Positions 16,625-26,882 are shown, counted from the stretch's first letter. The stretch: 64,000 nucleotides of DNA from Arsukibacterium tuosuense (GCF_900215315.1 NZ_OBEB01000003.1:248001-312000), one strand, 5' to 3'. Notes: a model not told the origin generated them from the letters alone. Program-made: numbers and translations.

Positions 16625-19387
16625 TTGGAAAAAGTACATATAAAGCAAAGCCCAAACGATAACAGAGCCTATCACCACCTGACACTCGACAATGGTCTTA
16701 CTGTATTGCTGGTAAAAGACAGTAATGCAGAAAAAAGTGCTGCCGCCCTTACCGTAAACGTCGGGCATTTTGATGACCCGGCGGATTACCAGGGAATGGC
16801 GCACTTTTTAGAGCATATGCTGTTTCTGGGTTCAGAACACTTTCCCGACCCGGGAGAATATCAGCAATTTATCAGTCAACATGGCGGCAACCATAACGCC
16901 TGGACCGGCACCGAGCATAGCCATTTTTACTTTGATATCGATACCCCTCAGTTGCAACAGGCTATTGCCCGTTTTGCAGATATGTTTTGCCGGCCTTTAT
17001 TTACCGAAGCTTATGTTGAGAAAGAACGACATGCCATCGAAGCGGAATACTCGTTAAAACTGAAAGATGACAGCAGGCGTATCTATCAGGTGCATAAAGA
17101 AACCATTAACCCTGCGCATCCTTTTGCCAAGTTTTCGGTGGGTAACCTTAATACCCTGAATGACAAACCGGAACAAACGTTGCGTGGCGCGCTAACACAA
17201 TTTTACCAGCAACAGTACAGCGCAAGCAGAATGAGCCTGTGCGTGGTCTCGCCAAACTCACTGATTACCATGGAACAGTGGGTGAAACAGTATTTCGCCG
17301 CCCTGCCAGCAGAGCTGCCGGCAAAAGCGCCACTGGCTGAGCCACTCTATCTGGCAGATCATCAGGCCATTTTACTGAATATCAGACCACACAAAGATTC
17401 AGACAAACTGGTCGCCAGCTTTGCATTACCTGATATTCAGCCCTGGTATCGGCATAAAATAGTCAGCTTTCTGGCATCCATCCTGGGGGATGAAAGCGAC
17501 GGCTCTTTACTCAGTTATCTGAAAAAAGCCGGTCTGGTCAATCAGCTCAGTGCTGGCGGTGGTATTGATGGCAGTAATTACAAAGACTTTACGGTGTCTT
17601 TTGAACTGACCAAAGCAGGCCGTGCGGACACCGGCACCGTGTTACGCGCACTCTACAGCGCCCTGGCCAGAATAAAGCAACAACCACTGCCGGAAAATTT
17701 ATTTGTTGAACGACAAAAGCTGCTGCATTGGTCCTTTATTTATCAGGAACCGGCTGACGCCCTGCAGACAGCCAGTCAACTGTCGGTAAATCTGCAACAT
17801 TATCCGATTGAAGATACTATTTTTGGTGATTATCGGATGGAGTTGCCAGATGCGTCGCTTTATCAGCAGCTGTTGAGCTGGTTCAGACCAGATAATATGC
17901 GGCTGATGTTAATAGCACCTGACGTGCCGGTACTGTTAGAGGCGAAATGGTATAACACGCCCTACTCCGTCACTAAACTCAGTGATGAACTGCTGCAGAC
18001 GTTGCAAAATACCGGCCCTGATCCTGAAATTACCTTGCCAGGATCTAACCCTTACCTGACCGAGCAGCTTAACTTGCTGGAGAAGAATCAGCATATGGCT
18101 GTACCGGAACAGATCTGCAACACCGCACATTTAAGTGTCTGGTATAAAGCTGATACAGAGTTTAATACCCCTAAAGGCCATATCTTTTTGCAACTCAGTC
18201 TGCCGCAAAGCATTAGCAACAATAGCCAGCTTGCCACCAGCCGGCTATGGCTGGAATTATTTCAGGATCATATTAATCAGCAATTTTATACCGCAACCAA
18301 TGCGGGACTCAATTATAACCTGCATGTTCAGAAACAAGGCATTAGCATTCATACCTCAGGTCTGGCCGCCAATCAAATTCAGCTGTTGCAGAATATTCTG
18401 CTACAAATAAATACCGTCACTTTTTCTGAGTCGCGTTTTAATGAAATCAAGCAACAGCTTTGCCGGCATTGGGCAAACAGCAGCAAGAGTAAGCCTGTCG
18501 CCAGATTATTCAGTCAGTTGTCCGCCCTGCTCCAGCCGCTTAATCCTGAAATTGAGGTGTTAATTGAGCAACTGGAGCTGCTGAGCTTTCCACAATTTTG
18601 CCAATTTGCAGCACAATTATTAAATGACGTGCACCTGGAAGCATTAATGGTCGGAAACTGGACAAGCCGTAATGCAACCGATTTACAGCTTATGCTGCAG
18701 AACTGGCAGTCAAATCAGCCCAGCCTTGGCAGCAAAATCCCGGCAGAAACATTCAGCATAAAAGGCACGGGGCCTGTCTGGCTGCAGACTGAAACAGACA
18801 GCAGTGACCACGCCCTGGTCGTTTATCTGGCAGCAGAACAGGCAAATGCGGCGCAAATGGCGCTGTTTATGCTGGCAAACCACCTGATGTCGCCGCATTA
18901 TTTTCATCAGTTACGTACAGAGAAACAAATGGGTTACTTAGTAGGTACCGGCTATGTCCCAATTAACACTTTACCAGGTATCGCATGCTATATTCAGTCT
19001 CCCAACTTTGGGTGCACGGCGTTGTATCAGGCTACAGTGACCTTTTTTGAGGATTTTCTGCAGCAGATTGAAGAGATGACGGACGCAACCTTTATCGACC
19101 TTAAGCAAGGTTTGACGGCACAGCTCGCCGAGCGTGACAGTAGCCTCGGTTCGCGCGCGAAGCGACTTTGGCTGGCGTTGGGACAAGACGACACCCGGTT
19201 TGACCTGACTAATCGGATAATCTGTGCGCTGAATAAACTAGACAGACAGCATTTTATCGAATTGCTCAAGCAGCTGTTGGCCAATGATTATGATCTCTTA
19301 TTGCTGGCTTCAGGCCCAAACGAGGGGATCAGTCATATAAAAACCATGAGCAGCGCTGAACTGCGGCAAAAAATTGCTGTAGCGTAA
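16625..19387 (+). CDS. M16 family zinc metalloprotease (insulysin/pitrilysin type)
   Basis: A 920-residue protein with the inverted zinc motif HxxEH at residues 60-64 (GMAHFLEHMLFLGSEHFPD) and the downstream glutamate helix (YVEKERHAIEAEYSLK). Length and layout (four M16 half-domains, only the first catalytic) match insulin-degrading enzyme and E. coli PtrA. No signal peptide is present, so the enzyme should act in the cytoplasm, unlike periplasmic PtrA. The start is a TTG preceded by AGGA about eight bases upstream; no suitable ATG lies nearby. Expected substrates are peptides below protein size. Confidence 0.92.
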   Translation: MEKVHIKQSPNDNRAYHHLTLDNGLTVLLVKDSNAEKSAAALTVNVGHFDDPADYQGMAHFLEHMLFLGSEHFPDPGEYQQFISQHGGNHNAWTGTEHSHFYFDIDTPQLQQAIARFADMFCRPLFTEAYVEKERHAIEAEYSLKLKDDSRRIYQVHKETINPAHPFAKFSVGNLNTLNDKPEQTLRGALTQFYQQQYSASRMSLCVVSPNSLITMEQWVKQYFAALPAELPAKAPLAEPLYLADHQAILLNIRPHKDSDKLVASFALPDIQPWYRHKIVSFLASILGDESDGSLLSYLKKAGLVNQLSAGGGIDGSNYKDFTVSFELTKAGRADTGTVLRALYSALARIKQQPLPENLFVERQKLLHWSFIYQEPADALQTASQLSVNLQHYPIEDTIFGDYRMELPDASLYQQLLSWFRPDNMRLMLIAPDVPVLLEAKWYNTPYSVTKLSDELLQTLQNTGPDPEITLPGSNPYLTEQLNLLEKNQHMAVPEQICNTAHLSVWYKADTEFNTPKGHIFLQLSLPQSISNNSQLATSRLWLELFQDHINQQFYTATNAGLNYNLHVQKQGISIHTSGLAANQIQLLQNILLQINTVTFSESRFNEIKQQLCRHWANSSKSKPVARLFSQLSALLQPLNPEIEVLIEQLELLSFPQFCQFAAQLLNDVHLEALMVGNWTSRNATDLQLMLQNWQSNQPSLGSKIPAETFSIKGTGPVWLQTETDSSDHALVVYLAAEQANAAQMALFMLANHLMSPHYFHQLRTEKQMGYLVGTGYVPINTLPGIACYIQSPNFGCTALYQATVTFFEDFLQQIEEMTDATFIDLKQGLTAQLAERDSSLGSRAKRLWLALGQDDTRFDLTNRIICALNKLDRQHFIELLKQLLANDYDLLLLASGPNEGISHIKTMSSAELRQKIAVA

Positions 19388-19454
19388 ATTGATTTTGACA
19401 CTTTTCCCAAACTTGGTTAACGTAGGCGGAATAATAATAAACATGTTGTAATTT

Positions 19455-21695
19455 GTGGGCATACGTCAGTTCCTTTGTGCTAAAACTACTCTTTTACTGC
19501 TGGCTGTTTTTCCGTTCAGGCTTTGGGCCATGAGCTGGGATGGCCTGCAGCCCTATATCTTTTCTGCCGTTTTGTTTTTTGCCTGTGCTGCGTTGCTGCT
19601 GGCACACGCCAGTATTGTAAAAATGCGGCGTTACCATAAACGCCTGGCTAAAAGCGAGGAAAGACTACGATTATCACTATGGGGTAGCGGTGACGAGCTG
19701 TGGGACTGGCGAATCCTGTCCGGCGAATTATATCGCTCCAGCTCCTGGTTAAAACCAGTTGAATTGAAACCTGAAACCCGTGACTTCCCGCCCAATAAAC
19801 AACAAATTCATCCCCAGGATTTAGACAGAGTTATCAGCATACTGAATGATCACCTGAATGGCGGCAGCGCATTTTTTGAAGCGACGTACCGGCTACGCAC
19901 CGCCGACGGACATTACATTTGGGTGCTGGACCGCGGCAAGGTGGTGGCTTATGCAAGTAACGGCAGCCCCAGCCGGATGACAGGCACCCTGAAAAATATT
20001 CACCAGTTAAAAGAAGCCGAAGGTAGAATGCAGTTGTTTGCGCGCTGTCTGGAGAACATATCTGACGCGGTGCTGGTCTGTGATACCCAGTTCAACATTA
20101 TCGAAGTTAACCCGGCTTTTAGCAGCATAACCGGCAAAAACCGCACAGAAGTCATAAACAGCCGCTTTGAGTTGTCGCTGTACCCAAGCCGCTTTATGCA
20201 GGATATTCAGTTACAGCTGGCGAAACATGGCCGCTGGAGCGGTGAAATCCGCGAACAAAAAGATAACGGCGAAATTTATCAGGGTGAGTTGGCATTCGAT
20301 GTTATCAAAGACCAGGAAGGCAACCCGCAGCAATATGTTGGTGTCTTGTCAGATATTACTGATCGCAAATTACGTGAAGCAGAGTTAAGCCGGCTGGCTA
20401 ACAATGACACCCTGACCGGTTTACCGAACCGTGCAGTATTTATGACAAAACTGGCCAGCCTGGTCACCGTTGATGCCGTCCACGCCTTGCTGGTGTTCGA
20501 CTTAGACAACTTTAAGAAGATAAATGACTCACTGGGCCATGAGTTGGGTGACACGCTATTGTGTAAGCTTGCGCAGCGGTTGCATACCGACCCCCGTTAC
20601 CAGAATAAGCTATACCGGCTTGGTGGTGATGAATTTGCAGTGTTACTTAACGACACGAATGATATTCATACCATCACCTCGATGGCCAAAGGCCTGCTGG
20701 AGCAAATTAACCGGCCGTTTTTTATCAGTCAGCATGAACTGGCTGTAACCAGCAGTATTGGCATAGTACTGTTTCCGGACGACGGCAACGACCCGCAGGC
20801 ACTGCTGCGTAACGCCGACACTGCGATGTATCATGCGAAAAACGATGGCGCTAACCGCTACCTGTTTTTTAACGACAGCATGAATAAACAAGCAGTTAAA
20901 AGGTTGCAGGTCGAAAACTTAATTCGTTACGGCTTAAAAGAAGATTATTTCAGTGTCTTTTATCAGCCGAAAATGGATATTCTGACCGGCAATGTGGTGG
21001 GTATGGAAGCGTTAGTCCGCTTTATTACCCCTAAAGGCGGCCTGGTAAGCCCTGCCAGCTTTATTCCGGTAGCCGAAGAAACAGGTCAGATAGTTGAAAT
21101 TGGTGCCGTTGTGCTACGTAAAGCCTGTGAGGACGTTAAAAAATGGCTGGCATTAGGGCTGTTTCAGGGCCGGGTTGCAGTCAACCTGTCTGCCAAACAA
21201 TTTATGTTGCCAAATCTTTGCCAGCAAATTGATGACGTTCTGGAGCAGTGTGAACTGCCGTCGTACCATCTGGAGCTGGAAATCACCGAAGGCACGGTAA
21301 TGCAGTCGCCTAAACTGGCAATAGATACCATGAAAAAGTTACGGGCCCGCGGTATTCATCTGGCGATGGATGATTTTGGTACCGGCTACTCGTCACTCGC
21401 CTATTTAAAGCAATTCCCGCTTAACACGCTGAAAATCGACAAAGCGTTTATAGACGATATGGATAACGCGCGTGGCAGAAATATGGTAGATACCATTGTC
21501 ACCATCGCTCACAACCTGAGCCTGAATGTGGTGGCGGAAGGCGTTGAGACCAAAGACCAATTGGATATGCTGCGCAAATTACGCTGCGAAACCATTCAGG
21601 GGTTTTACTACAGCAAGCCGTTGTCTGCCGCTGATTTTGCAGAGTTTTTACTGGCACAAAAGCACCAAACCCGGCTTAGTGTCATTCCGGGCTAA
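19455..21695 (+). CDS. Membrane-bound PAS-PAS-GGDEF-EAL cyclic-di-GMP protein
   Basis: A 746-residue protein. A signal-like segment (residues about 5-25) and a membrane helix (about 35-55) are followed by two PAS-like domains (about 65-185 and 195-305), a GGDEF domain with intact GGDEF at 390-394, and an EAL domain with EAL at 518-520 and DDFGTGYSSLAYL further on. Both catalytic signatures are complete, so it may make or break c-di-GMP. The inhibitory I-site position reads RYQN rather than RxxD, suggesting no product inhibition. Start is a GTG with no clear ribosome-binding site, chosen because it gives the signal segment. Single gene; may affect biofilm or the exopolysaccharide locus, but nothing here shows it. 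Confidence 0.9.
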   Translation: MGIRQFLCAKTTLLLLAVFPFRLWAMSWDGLQPYIFSAVLFFACAALLLAHASIVKMRRYHKRLAKSEERLRLSLWGSGDELWDWRILSGELYRSSSWLKPVELKPETRDFPPNKQQIHPQDLDRVISILNDHLNGGSAFFEATYRLRTADGHYIWVLDRGKVVAYASNGSPSRMTGTLKNIHQLKEAEGRMQLFARCLENISDAVLVCDTQFNIIEVNPAFSSITGKNRTEVINSRFELSLYPSRFMQDIQLQLAKHGRWSGEIREQKDNGEIYQGELAFDVIKDQEGNPQQYVGVLSDITDRKLREAELSRLANNDTLTGLPNRAVFMTKLASLVTVDAVHALLVFDLDNFKKINDSLGHELGDTLLCKLAQRLHTDPRYQNKLYRLGGDEFAVLLNDTNDIHTITSMAKGLLEQINRPFFISQHELAVTSSIGIVLFPDDGNDPQALLRNADTAMYHAKNDGANRYLFFNDSMNKQAVKRLQVENLIRYGLKEDYFSVFYQPKMDILTGNVVGMEALVRFITPKGGLVSPASFIPVAEETGQIVEIGAVVLRKACEDVKKWLALGLFQGRVAVNLSAKQFMLPNLCQQIDDVLEQCELPSYHLELEITEGTVMQSPKLAIDTMKKLRARGIHLAMDDFGTGYSSLAYLKQFPLNTLKIDKAFIDDMDNARGRNMVDTIVTIAHNLSLNVVAEGVETKDQLDMLRKLRCETIQGFYYSKPLSAADFAEFLLAQKHQTRLSVIPG

Positions 21696-21702
21696 ACCTT
21701 AT

Positions 21703-21725
21703 AAAAAAAGCCCCGCAGGGCTTTT
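21703..21725. terminator. Bidirectional terminator between the GGDEF-EAL gene and maoP
   Basis: A short GCCC/GGGC stem with loop CGCA, extended by A-T pairs (A run before, TTTT after). It lies eight bases after the GGDEF-EAL stop and about 16 bases beyond the maoP stop. Confidence 0.7.
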
Positions 21726-21740
21726 AGTCATAATCGGTTT

Positions 21741-22088
21741 CTAGTCAGAATCGGTTTCGACGTAAGAAAAATCGTCGGCACCGTCAGCAATACGCTTTTT
21801 ACCAAAAACAGTATGAAATTTGCGTTTTTCATTCAGGCGCTGTTTGTATTTAACCCAGGTTTTCTCAAAGGCAGAGCTTGCTTCAGCTTCGCCACGGCAA
21901 ACCAGAATAAAGCGTTGCTCTTCCTCGTTCGCCGGCTCACGTGCCCCCTGTTCCAGCTGTTGCATCGCGAAACCATGTTTTTCCAGCAGATTGCCTTCTG
22001 CCAGAGTAAAGCGCCCGGACCGCGTAAAACCACGAGGGAAATTGCGGTCATCGAAAAAGCGACGAGTAGCGACAAAACTTTGCTGCAT
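21741..22088 (-). CDS. maoP: MaoP/YifE-type DUF413 protein (macrodomain Ori organisation)
   Basis: A 115-residue protein matching E. coli MaoP (YifE): RRFFDDRNFPRGFTRSG, then LLEKHGFAMQQLEQGAREP, EEEQRFILVCRGE and KRKFHTVFGKKR. In E. coli MaoP acts with the maoS site, next to its own gene, to organise the origin-proximal macrodomain. The gene is divergent from hdfR, exactly as in E. coli. The ATG at 22088 has AGGA about nine bases upstream; a GTG one codon earlier is less likely. Confidence 0.92.
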   Translation of the reverse strand: MQQSFVATRRFFDDRNFPRGFTRSGRFTLAEGNLLEKHGFAMQQLEQGAREPANEEEQRFILVCRGEAEASSAFEKTWVKYKQRLNEKRKFHTVFGKKRIADGADDFSYVETDSD

Positions 22089-22217
22089 CACTTTTTTCCT
22101 CTAATGTCGTTGAATATAAAGCCAGCCTGTTTAAACTGTGCGGAGTATGGTTAACAAAATTCCAGTCGTAAAACAAATATTTTTTATTGATACGATAAAT
22201 AACTTTAAGGCTTTACC

Positions 22218-23078
22218 TTGGATACTGAACTGCTTAAAACCTTTCTGGAAGTGCAAAGAACCCGCCATTTTGGCAAGGCCGCAGAAAATCTGTATTTAAC
22301 CCAGTCAGCCGTTAGCTTTCGCATTCGGCAATTAGAACAGCAACTTGGTGTTAATTTATTCAGCCGTTATCGCAATAATATTCAGCTTACCGCTGCCGGC
22401 GAGCGTCTGCTCCCACATGCTCAGGCTATGTTGACCGCGTTGCAGCGCGCTAAACAAGAAGTCGCATTAAGCAACAAGCAAGCGCAGCAGCTTTCTATTG
22501 CCGCAACCGCCAATGTCTGGGACAGCTTCCTGCTGCCGGGTTTTATTCAGGTGCAACAACATCATCCTGAGCTGGCCTGGCGCGCGGAATCATTGGGCAG
22601 AGAGCAAATCAGCAGGTTATTACTGGAACGCAACCTCGATTTAGCCATCGTTTTCGACCCACCCAAGGTTGACGAAATTCAGGTTGAAAAACTGGATGAT
22701 ATAAAACTGATAGCGGTAACAAGTAGCAAACACACTGCCGCCGACACCGCAATGGCGCAGCAATACATACTGGTGGACTGGGGAACGTCCTTTGATATTC
22801 AGCACGCCAAGCACTTTGCTGATATGCCCCCACCTGTGCTACGCACCGGCAGTGCCAAAATTGCTTTAGAAATGATGCTGCAAAGCCCTGCAACAGCTTA
22901 TTTGCCGCAAGTGATGGTGAGACCATGGTTAGATAGCAATAGTCTCAGGATAGTGGATAGTGCGCCCCAGATGAGCAGAGAGTTATTTGCGGCAACTTTA
23001 CATCAGGCAACCAACGAGCAGTTACTGCAGCAAATCATCCAGCAGTTGCGCCGCCACATCAGCAATCTGGCAGCTTAG
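22218..23078 (+). CDS. hdfR: LysR-family transcriptional regulator HdfR
   Basis: A 286-residue LysR regulator. The N-terminus MDTELLKTFLEV, followed by TRHFGKAAENLYLTQSAVSF and RYRNNIQLTAAGERLLPHA, is nearly that of E. coli HdfR, which represses flhDC and affects other genes. The C-terminal LysR substrate-binding domain is more diverged. The start is a TTG with AAGG about eight bases upstream; the perfect family N-terminus makes this start secure. Divergent from maoP with a 129-base gap, conserved in E. coli. Confidence 0.93.
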   Translation: MDTELLKTFLEVQRTRHFGKAAENLYLTQSAVSFRIRQLEQQLGVNLFSRYRNNIQLTAAGERLLPHAQAMLTALQRAKQEVALSNKQAQQLSIAATANVWDSFLLPGFIQVQQHHPELAWRAESLGREQISRLLLERNLDLAIVFDPPKVDEIQVEKLDDIKLIAVTSSKHTAADTAMAQQYILVDWGTSFDIQHAKHFADMPPPVLRTGSAKIALEMMLQSPATAYLPQVMVRPWLDSNSLRIVDSAPQMSRELFAATLHQATNEQLLQQIIQQLRRHISNLAA

Positions 23079-23089
23079 CGCATGTTTGG

Positions 23090-23290
23090 TTATGGCCGGA
23101 ACAAGCTGCTGTTTTTGCCGCGGGCTTTGCACAGTAACAACCGCTTATGGCTGTTGAACAAGGGCAACAGGAAGGGCCCGGTGAAAAGTGCGGCTAATGC
23201 CCATTGTAACGCCTGCATGCCACTGCGCAGTGCCGCAACATATACGCCAAACGCAACAACCAGCCAGACAACAGGTACTAATAACACCAC
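23090..23290 (-). CDS. Small hypothetical membrane protein
   Basis: A 66-residue frame beginning with tandem GTG codons after an excellent AAGGAG ribosome-binding site (three bases to the first GTG, six to the second, which is probably the true start at 23287). The product has two hydrophobic helices (VPVVWLVVAFGVYVAAL and ALQWALAALFTGPFLLPLF) and a basic tail, a layout seen in small inner-membrane proteins of marine gammaproteobacteria. It lies downstream of fadJ on the same strand and tail to tail with hdfR. The function is unknown. The ribosome-binding site and membrane pattern argue against a chance frame. Confidence 0.55.
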   Translation of the reverse strand: MVLLVPVVWLVVAFGVYVAALRSGMQALQWALAALFTGPFLLPLFNSHKRLLLCKARGKNSSLFRP

Positions 23291-23394
23291 TAACTCCTTA
23301 CTAAAATTGTTAACGCAGCGGCCGGCTATTATACCGCCGACTGCTGGCGTTAACTGTTAATTTTTAGTTTAATTTTCAGAATCTACTACAAAAC

Positions 23395-25533
23395 CTACTG
23401 ATAAAAGCGGCTGTTTTGTTCTGCCATCGCTAATAAGCGCGGGCAAGGTGCAAATCGCTCACCGTGTTCGGCTTGCAACTGCCGTAGTGACGCCACCAGA
23501 TTAGTGACGCCCAATGTATCAATATAGCGGAACGGGCCACCAAGAAATGGCGGGAAACCAATACCAAAAATAGCACCTATATCACCATCACGGGCTGAGG
23601 CTATAACACCCTCATCCAGACAGCGTACCGCTTCATTCAGCATCTGCGCAGTGCAGCGGTTGGCGATGGCGTCGCTGCTCAGCTTACCGCCCGGGGTAAC
23701 ACCCAATACGCTATACACGCTGTTATCAACGGTTTTAGCGCCTTTTTTCGCTGATTTACCATACAGATAAAAGCCTTTTGCCGACTTTTTACCTTTGCGG
23801 CCATCTGCCAGCAGTTTGTCAAAAGCCGGCGGTGGTGCAAAACGCTCGCCCAACTGCTCAGTCAGAATTGGCGAAATTTTAGCGCCGACATCAATGCCAA
23901 CTTCATCTAACAACGTCATGGGACCCACCGGAAAACCAAATTTAACCAGGGCTTTATCAATTTTTTCTACCGGTTCACCCGTTAGCAACAGGTTGGCCGC
24001 TTCATTCATATACAGCGCCAGAATACGATTTACATAAAATCCGGCGCCATCTTTAACCACGATCGGCGTTTTACCCTGTTTACGGGCAAAGGCAACGGTA
24101 GTGGCAATAGTCTGAGCCGAGGTTTTATCATGCGCAATAACTTCCACCAGCGGCATCTTATCGACCGGCGAAAAATAATGCAGGCCAATCACGTTCTCCG
24201 GTCTTGTCGCTTTTGCTGCGATCTGGCTAATAGGTAACGAGCTGGTGTTACTGGCAAAAATGGTGTGCTCACCACAATGCTGCTCGATATCCGCCACCAT
24301 TTGCTGTTTTAAGGCCAGATCTTCAAATACCGCTTCGATGACGAAATCGACATCATGAAAGCCGCTGTAATCCGTTGAGCCGGTTAATAACAATAACTGC
24401 TTTTGCATTTCAGCTTTACTGATAAAACGGCGTTTGAATTTTTTCTGCAGCAAGTCATAGCTATATTTAAGTGCGTTACTGATACCCTGCTCATTGATAT
24501 CTTTAATTCGCACCGGCACGCCCGCCTTAGTGCTACTGACGTTAGCGATGCCGCCGCCCATCAGACCGCCCCCGAGCACCGCAGCTTTGCGGACTTGTTG
24601 CGGCTGGGTCTCGCCCGCCCCGGTTTCCTTTTTCATCTGGGTGGTAGCAAAAAACAAGCTGCGCAGCGCGGCGGACTCTTTGGTCATACATAACTGACCA
24701 AAGGCTTTTGCTTCTGCCGCAAGGCCTGCTGCGTAACCGCTATCCTGGCCTTTACGAACCACTTCGATAATTCGCACCGGCGCCGGATAATTGCCCTGGG
24801 TTTTTTTCAGTGTTTGCTTTAATGCCTGCGAAAATAATAAATTACGGCCCGGGCCGGTATTTTCCAGTAATTTGGCGACTATTCCTTTGTCTTTGCTTAC
24901 ACTTTTAGCTTTACCCTGCAACGCACGTTTTACTGCAGCGTCCAGTAAAATGGTGGCCGGCACAACATCGTCGACCAAACCGGCTTTCTTTGCCTGAGAT
25001 GCGCGCAGCTGCTTACCGGTCAGCATCATATCCAGCGCTTTTTGCACACCAACCAGGCGTGGCAAACGTTGGGTGCCACCACTTCCCGGTAGTAAACCTA
25101 ACTGCACTTCAGGCAGGCCAAGTATCGTTTTTGCCGAGTCCGTCGCGATTCTGGCATGACAGGCCATCGCCAGCTCCAGACCGCCGCCCAGACAGGGCCC
25201 GTTGATCGCGGCAACGACCGGGATCTTAAGTTGCTCGATCCGGTCAAACATCTGCTGACCCATCCGGGCAATGTCTTCAGCCTGCTCTGCCGTTTCACAG
25301 CTATCAAGCATAGAAATATCAGCACCAGCAATAAACGAGTCTTTTTTGCCACTGACAATAACCACACCTTTAACATCGCTGTTGCCTTGCAGTGTATTCA
25401 AAATAGCGTCAATTTCATCGGCAAATGAGGCTTTCAGCACATTCATGCTTTCACCCGGAATATCCATGGTGATTACCGCAACCTGGTCGTCACGTATCGC
25501 CAGGCTGAAACTGCCTTGTTGTTTGTTAGTCAT
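23395..25533 (-). CDS. fadJ: Fatty acid oxidation complex alpha subunit FadJ
   Basis: A 712-residue bifunctional enzyme. The N-terminal crotonase domain (about 10-190) has the oxyanion-hole and catalytic segments [19 protein letters not shown] and [19 protein letters not shown]; the central 3-hydroxyacyl-CoA dehydrogenase has an NAD site ([18 protein letters not shown]) and [14 protein letters not shown]; a C-terminal 3HCDH domain closes it. It hydrates enoyl-CoA and oxidises the hydroxyacyl-CoA in beta-oxidation. Its ATG overlaps the fadI stop by one base (TAATG), so translation is coupled. FadJ rather than FadB, because the partner thiolase precedes it and is of FadI type. Confidence 0.96.
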   Translation of the reverse strand: MTNKQQGSFSLAIRDDQVAVITMDIPGESMNVLKASFADEIDAILNTLQGNSDVKGVVIVSGKKDSFIAGADISMLDSCETAEQAEDIARMGQQMFDRIEQLKIPVVAAINGPCLGGGLELAMACHARIATDSAKTILGLPEVQLGLLPGSGGTQRLPRLVGVQKALDMMLTGKQLRASQAKKAGLVDDVVPATILLDAAVKRALQGKAKSVSKDKGIVAKLLENTGPGRNLLFSQALKQTLKKTQGNYPAPVRIIEVVRKGQDSGYAAGLAAEAKAFGQLCMTKESAALRSLFFATTQMKKETGAGETQPQQVRKAAVLGGGLMGGGIANVSSTKAGVPVRIKDINEQGISNALKYSYDLLQKKFKRRFISKAEMQKQLLLLTGSTDYSGFHDVDFVIEAVFEDLALKQQMVADIEQHCGEHTIFASNTSSLPISQIAAKATRPENVIGLHYFSPVDKMPLVEVIAHDKTSAQTIATTVAFARKQGKTPIVVKDGAGFYVNRILALYMNEAANLLLTGEPVEKIDKALVKFGFPVGPMTLLDEVGIDVGAKISPILTEQLGERFAPPPAFDKLLADGRKGKKSAKGFYLYGKSAKKGAKTVDNSVYSVLGVTPGGKLSSDAIANRCTAQMLNEAVRCLDEGVIASARDGDIGAIFGIGFPPFLGGPFRYIDTLGVTNLVASLRQLQAEHGERFAPCPRLLAMAEQNSRFYQ

Positions 25534-26843
25534 TATTCAGTCTCCACGATCATTGCAGCACCCAAACCACCGGCAGCACAGGCGGTAGTTAAACCAATAC
25601 CACCACCCCGGCGCTGCAGTTCATTCAGGGTTTGCACAATTAAGCGGGTACCCGTCGCGGCAAACGGATGGCCATAGGCTAATGAACCGCCATTCACATT
25701 AAACTTGTCCATATCAATCTCGCCAATTGCCGCACTGCGGCCCAGTTTTTCTTCGGCAAATTTGCGGCTGGCAAACATTTTAACGTTAGCCAGCGCCTGG
25801 GCGGCAAACGCTTCGTGCATTTCAATCAGGGTAAGATCGTTCAGGCTCATTCCTGCCCGGTCCAACGCAACGGGAGTAGCATATGATGGCCCCATCAGCA
25901 TATCTTCATGCACGCCAATGGCCGAGAACGCATAGCTGCGGATAAAGCCCAGTGGCTTGTAGCCTAGCGCTTTGGCGCGGCTCTCTGTCATCATTAATAC
26001 GGCCGAGGCACCGTCAGTCAGCGGCGTACTGGTCGCTGCCGTGACCGTACCGTGTTTGCGGTCGAATACCGGCCGCAATTTGGCGTACGACTCCAGCTTC
26101 GAATCCATCCGGATGTTGTTGTCGATATCGAGGAATTTATTATAGGGCTCGACATGGGCTGTCATCACTTCATTCGTCATTAAGCCGTTTTGCCAGGCTT
26201 TTGCCGCCAGGCTATGCGAGCGATGCGCCATTTCATCCTGGGCCGCGCGGCTGATACCATGGGTTTTTGCCATTTGCTCGGCTGTATCGCCCATTGACAG
26301 ACCAGTGCTGTACTCCGCTACCGCGGGTGGTACCGGCATTAAATCTTTCAGGCCCAGCCTGCGCAGTATGCTGAACTTCTGGCCAAAAGTTTTCGCTTTA
26401 TTCATATCAACCAGCGCCCGGGCCAGCTTTTTACTGACCCCGATTGGAAGCACTGAGCTGGAATCGGCACCGCCGGCAATAGCAATTTCAAGGGTACCGG
26501 CCATCATCGACTCAACCACGCTGGCTACAGACTGAAAGCTGGTCGCACAGGCCCGGGTAACACTGTAAGCGTCAGTATGCACGCCCATGCCGGTACCCAG
26601 CACGATTTCCCGGGCGATATTTGGTGCTTCCGGCATTTGTACTACCTGACCATACACCACTTGTTGTACCAGGCTGGCATCCAGTTCGCTGCGGATCAGC
26701 AACTCATTTACCACCAGTTTAGCCAAATCCAGCGCCGAAACGCCGTGTAATTCAGTTGCTTGTTTTGCAAAAGGCGTGCGTAAACCCGAGACAATCGCTA
26801 TTCGATCACCGCTGCGGGTATGAAGTTTAATAGGCGCTGACAT
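25533..26843 (-). CDS. fadI: 3-ketoacyl-CoA thiolase FadI
   Basis: A 436-residue thiolase, close to E. coli FadI throughout. Active-site residues: C99 ([12 protein letters not shown]), the histidine in [12 protein letters not shown] and the second cysteine in [12 protein letters not shown]. It releases acetyl-CoA in the last step of beta-oxidation, in complex with FadJ. The start at 26843 ([18 protein letters not shown]) follows an AGAGGAAAG ribosome-binding site; the frame continues 30 codons further upstream but those overlap the operator region and do not fit the family. A FadR-type operator lies 40 bases upstream. Confidence 0.96.
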   Translation of the reverse strand: MSAPIKLHTRSGDRIAIVSGLRTPFAKQATELHGVSALDLAKLVVNELLIRSELDASLVQQVVYGQVVQMPEAPNIAREIVLGTGMGVHTDAYSVTRACATSFQSVASVVESMMAGTLEIAIAGGADSSSVLPIGVSKKLARALVDMNKAKTFGQKFSILRRLGLKDLMPVPPAVAEYSTGLSMGDTAEQMAKTHGISRAAQDEMAHRSHSLAAKAWQNGLMTNEVMTAHVEPYNKFLDIDNNIRMDSKLESYAKLRPVFDRKHGTVTAATSTPLTDGASAVLMMTESRAKALGYKPLGFIRSYAFSAIGVHEDMLMGPSYATPVALDRAGMSLNDLTLIEMHEAFAAQALANVKMFASRKFAEEKLGRSAAIGEIDMDKFNVNGGSLAYGHPFAATGTRLIVQTLNELQRRGGGIGLTTACAAGGLGAAMIVETE

Positions 26844-26882
26844 AGCTTTCCTCTTATCTAAGTTCGAAATTGTCGAAGCCAA

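Noticed and set aside
16436..16804. 122-codon frame on the minus strand over the sixA-M16 gap
   Set aside because: Half of it lies antisense to the start of the M16 protease, it has no ribosome-binding site and no family resemblance. The 205-base gap holds nothing else I could identify.
23082..23360. 92-codon plus-strand frame overlapping the small membrane gene
   Set aside because: Low-complexity Asn/Thr-rich product without a ribosome-binding site; the minus-strand frame has both a strong site and membrane helices.
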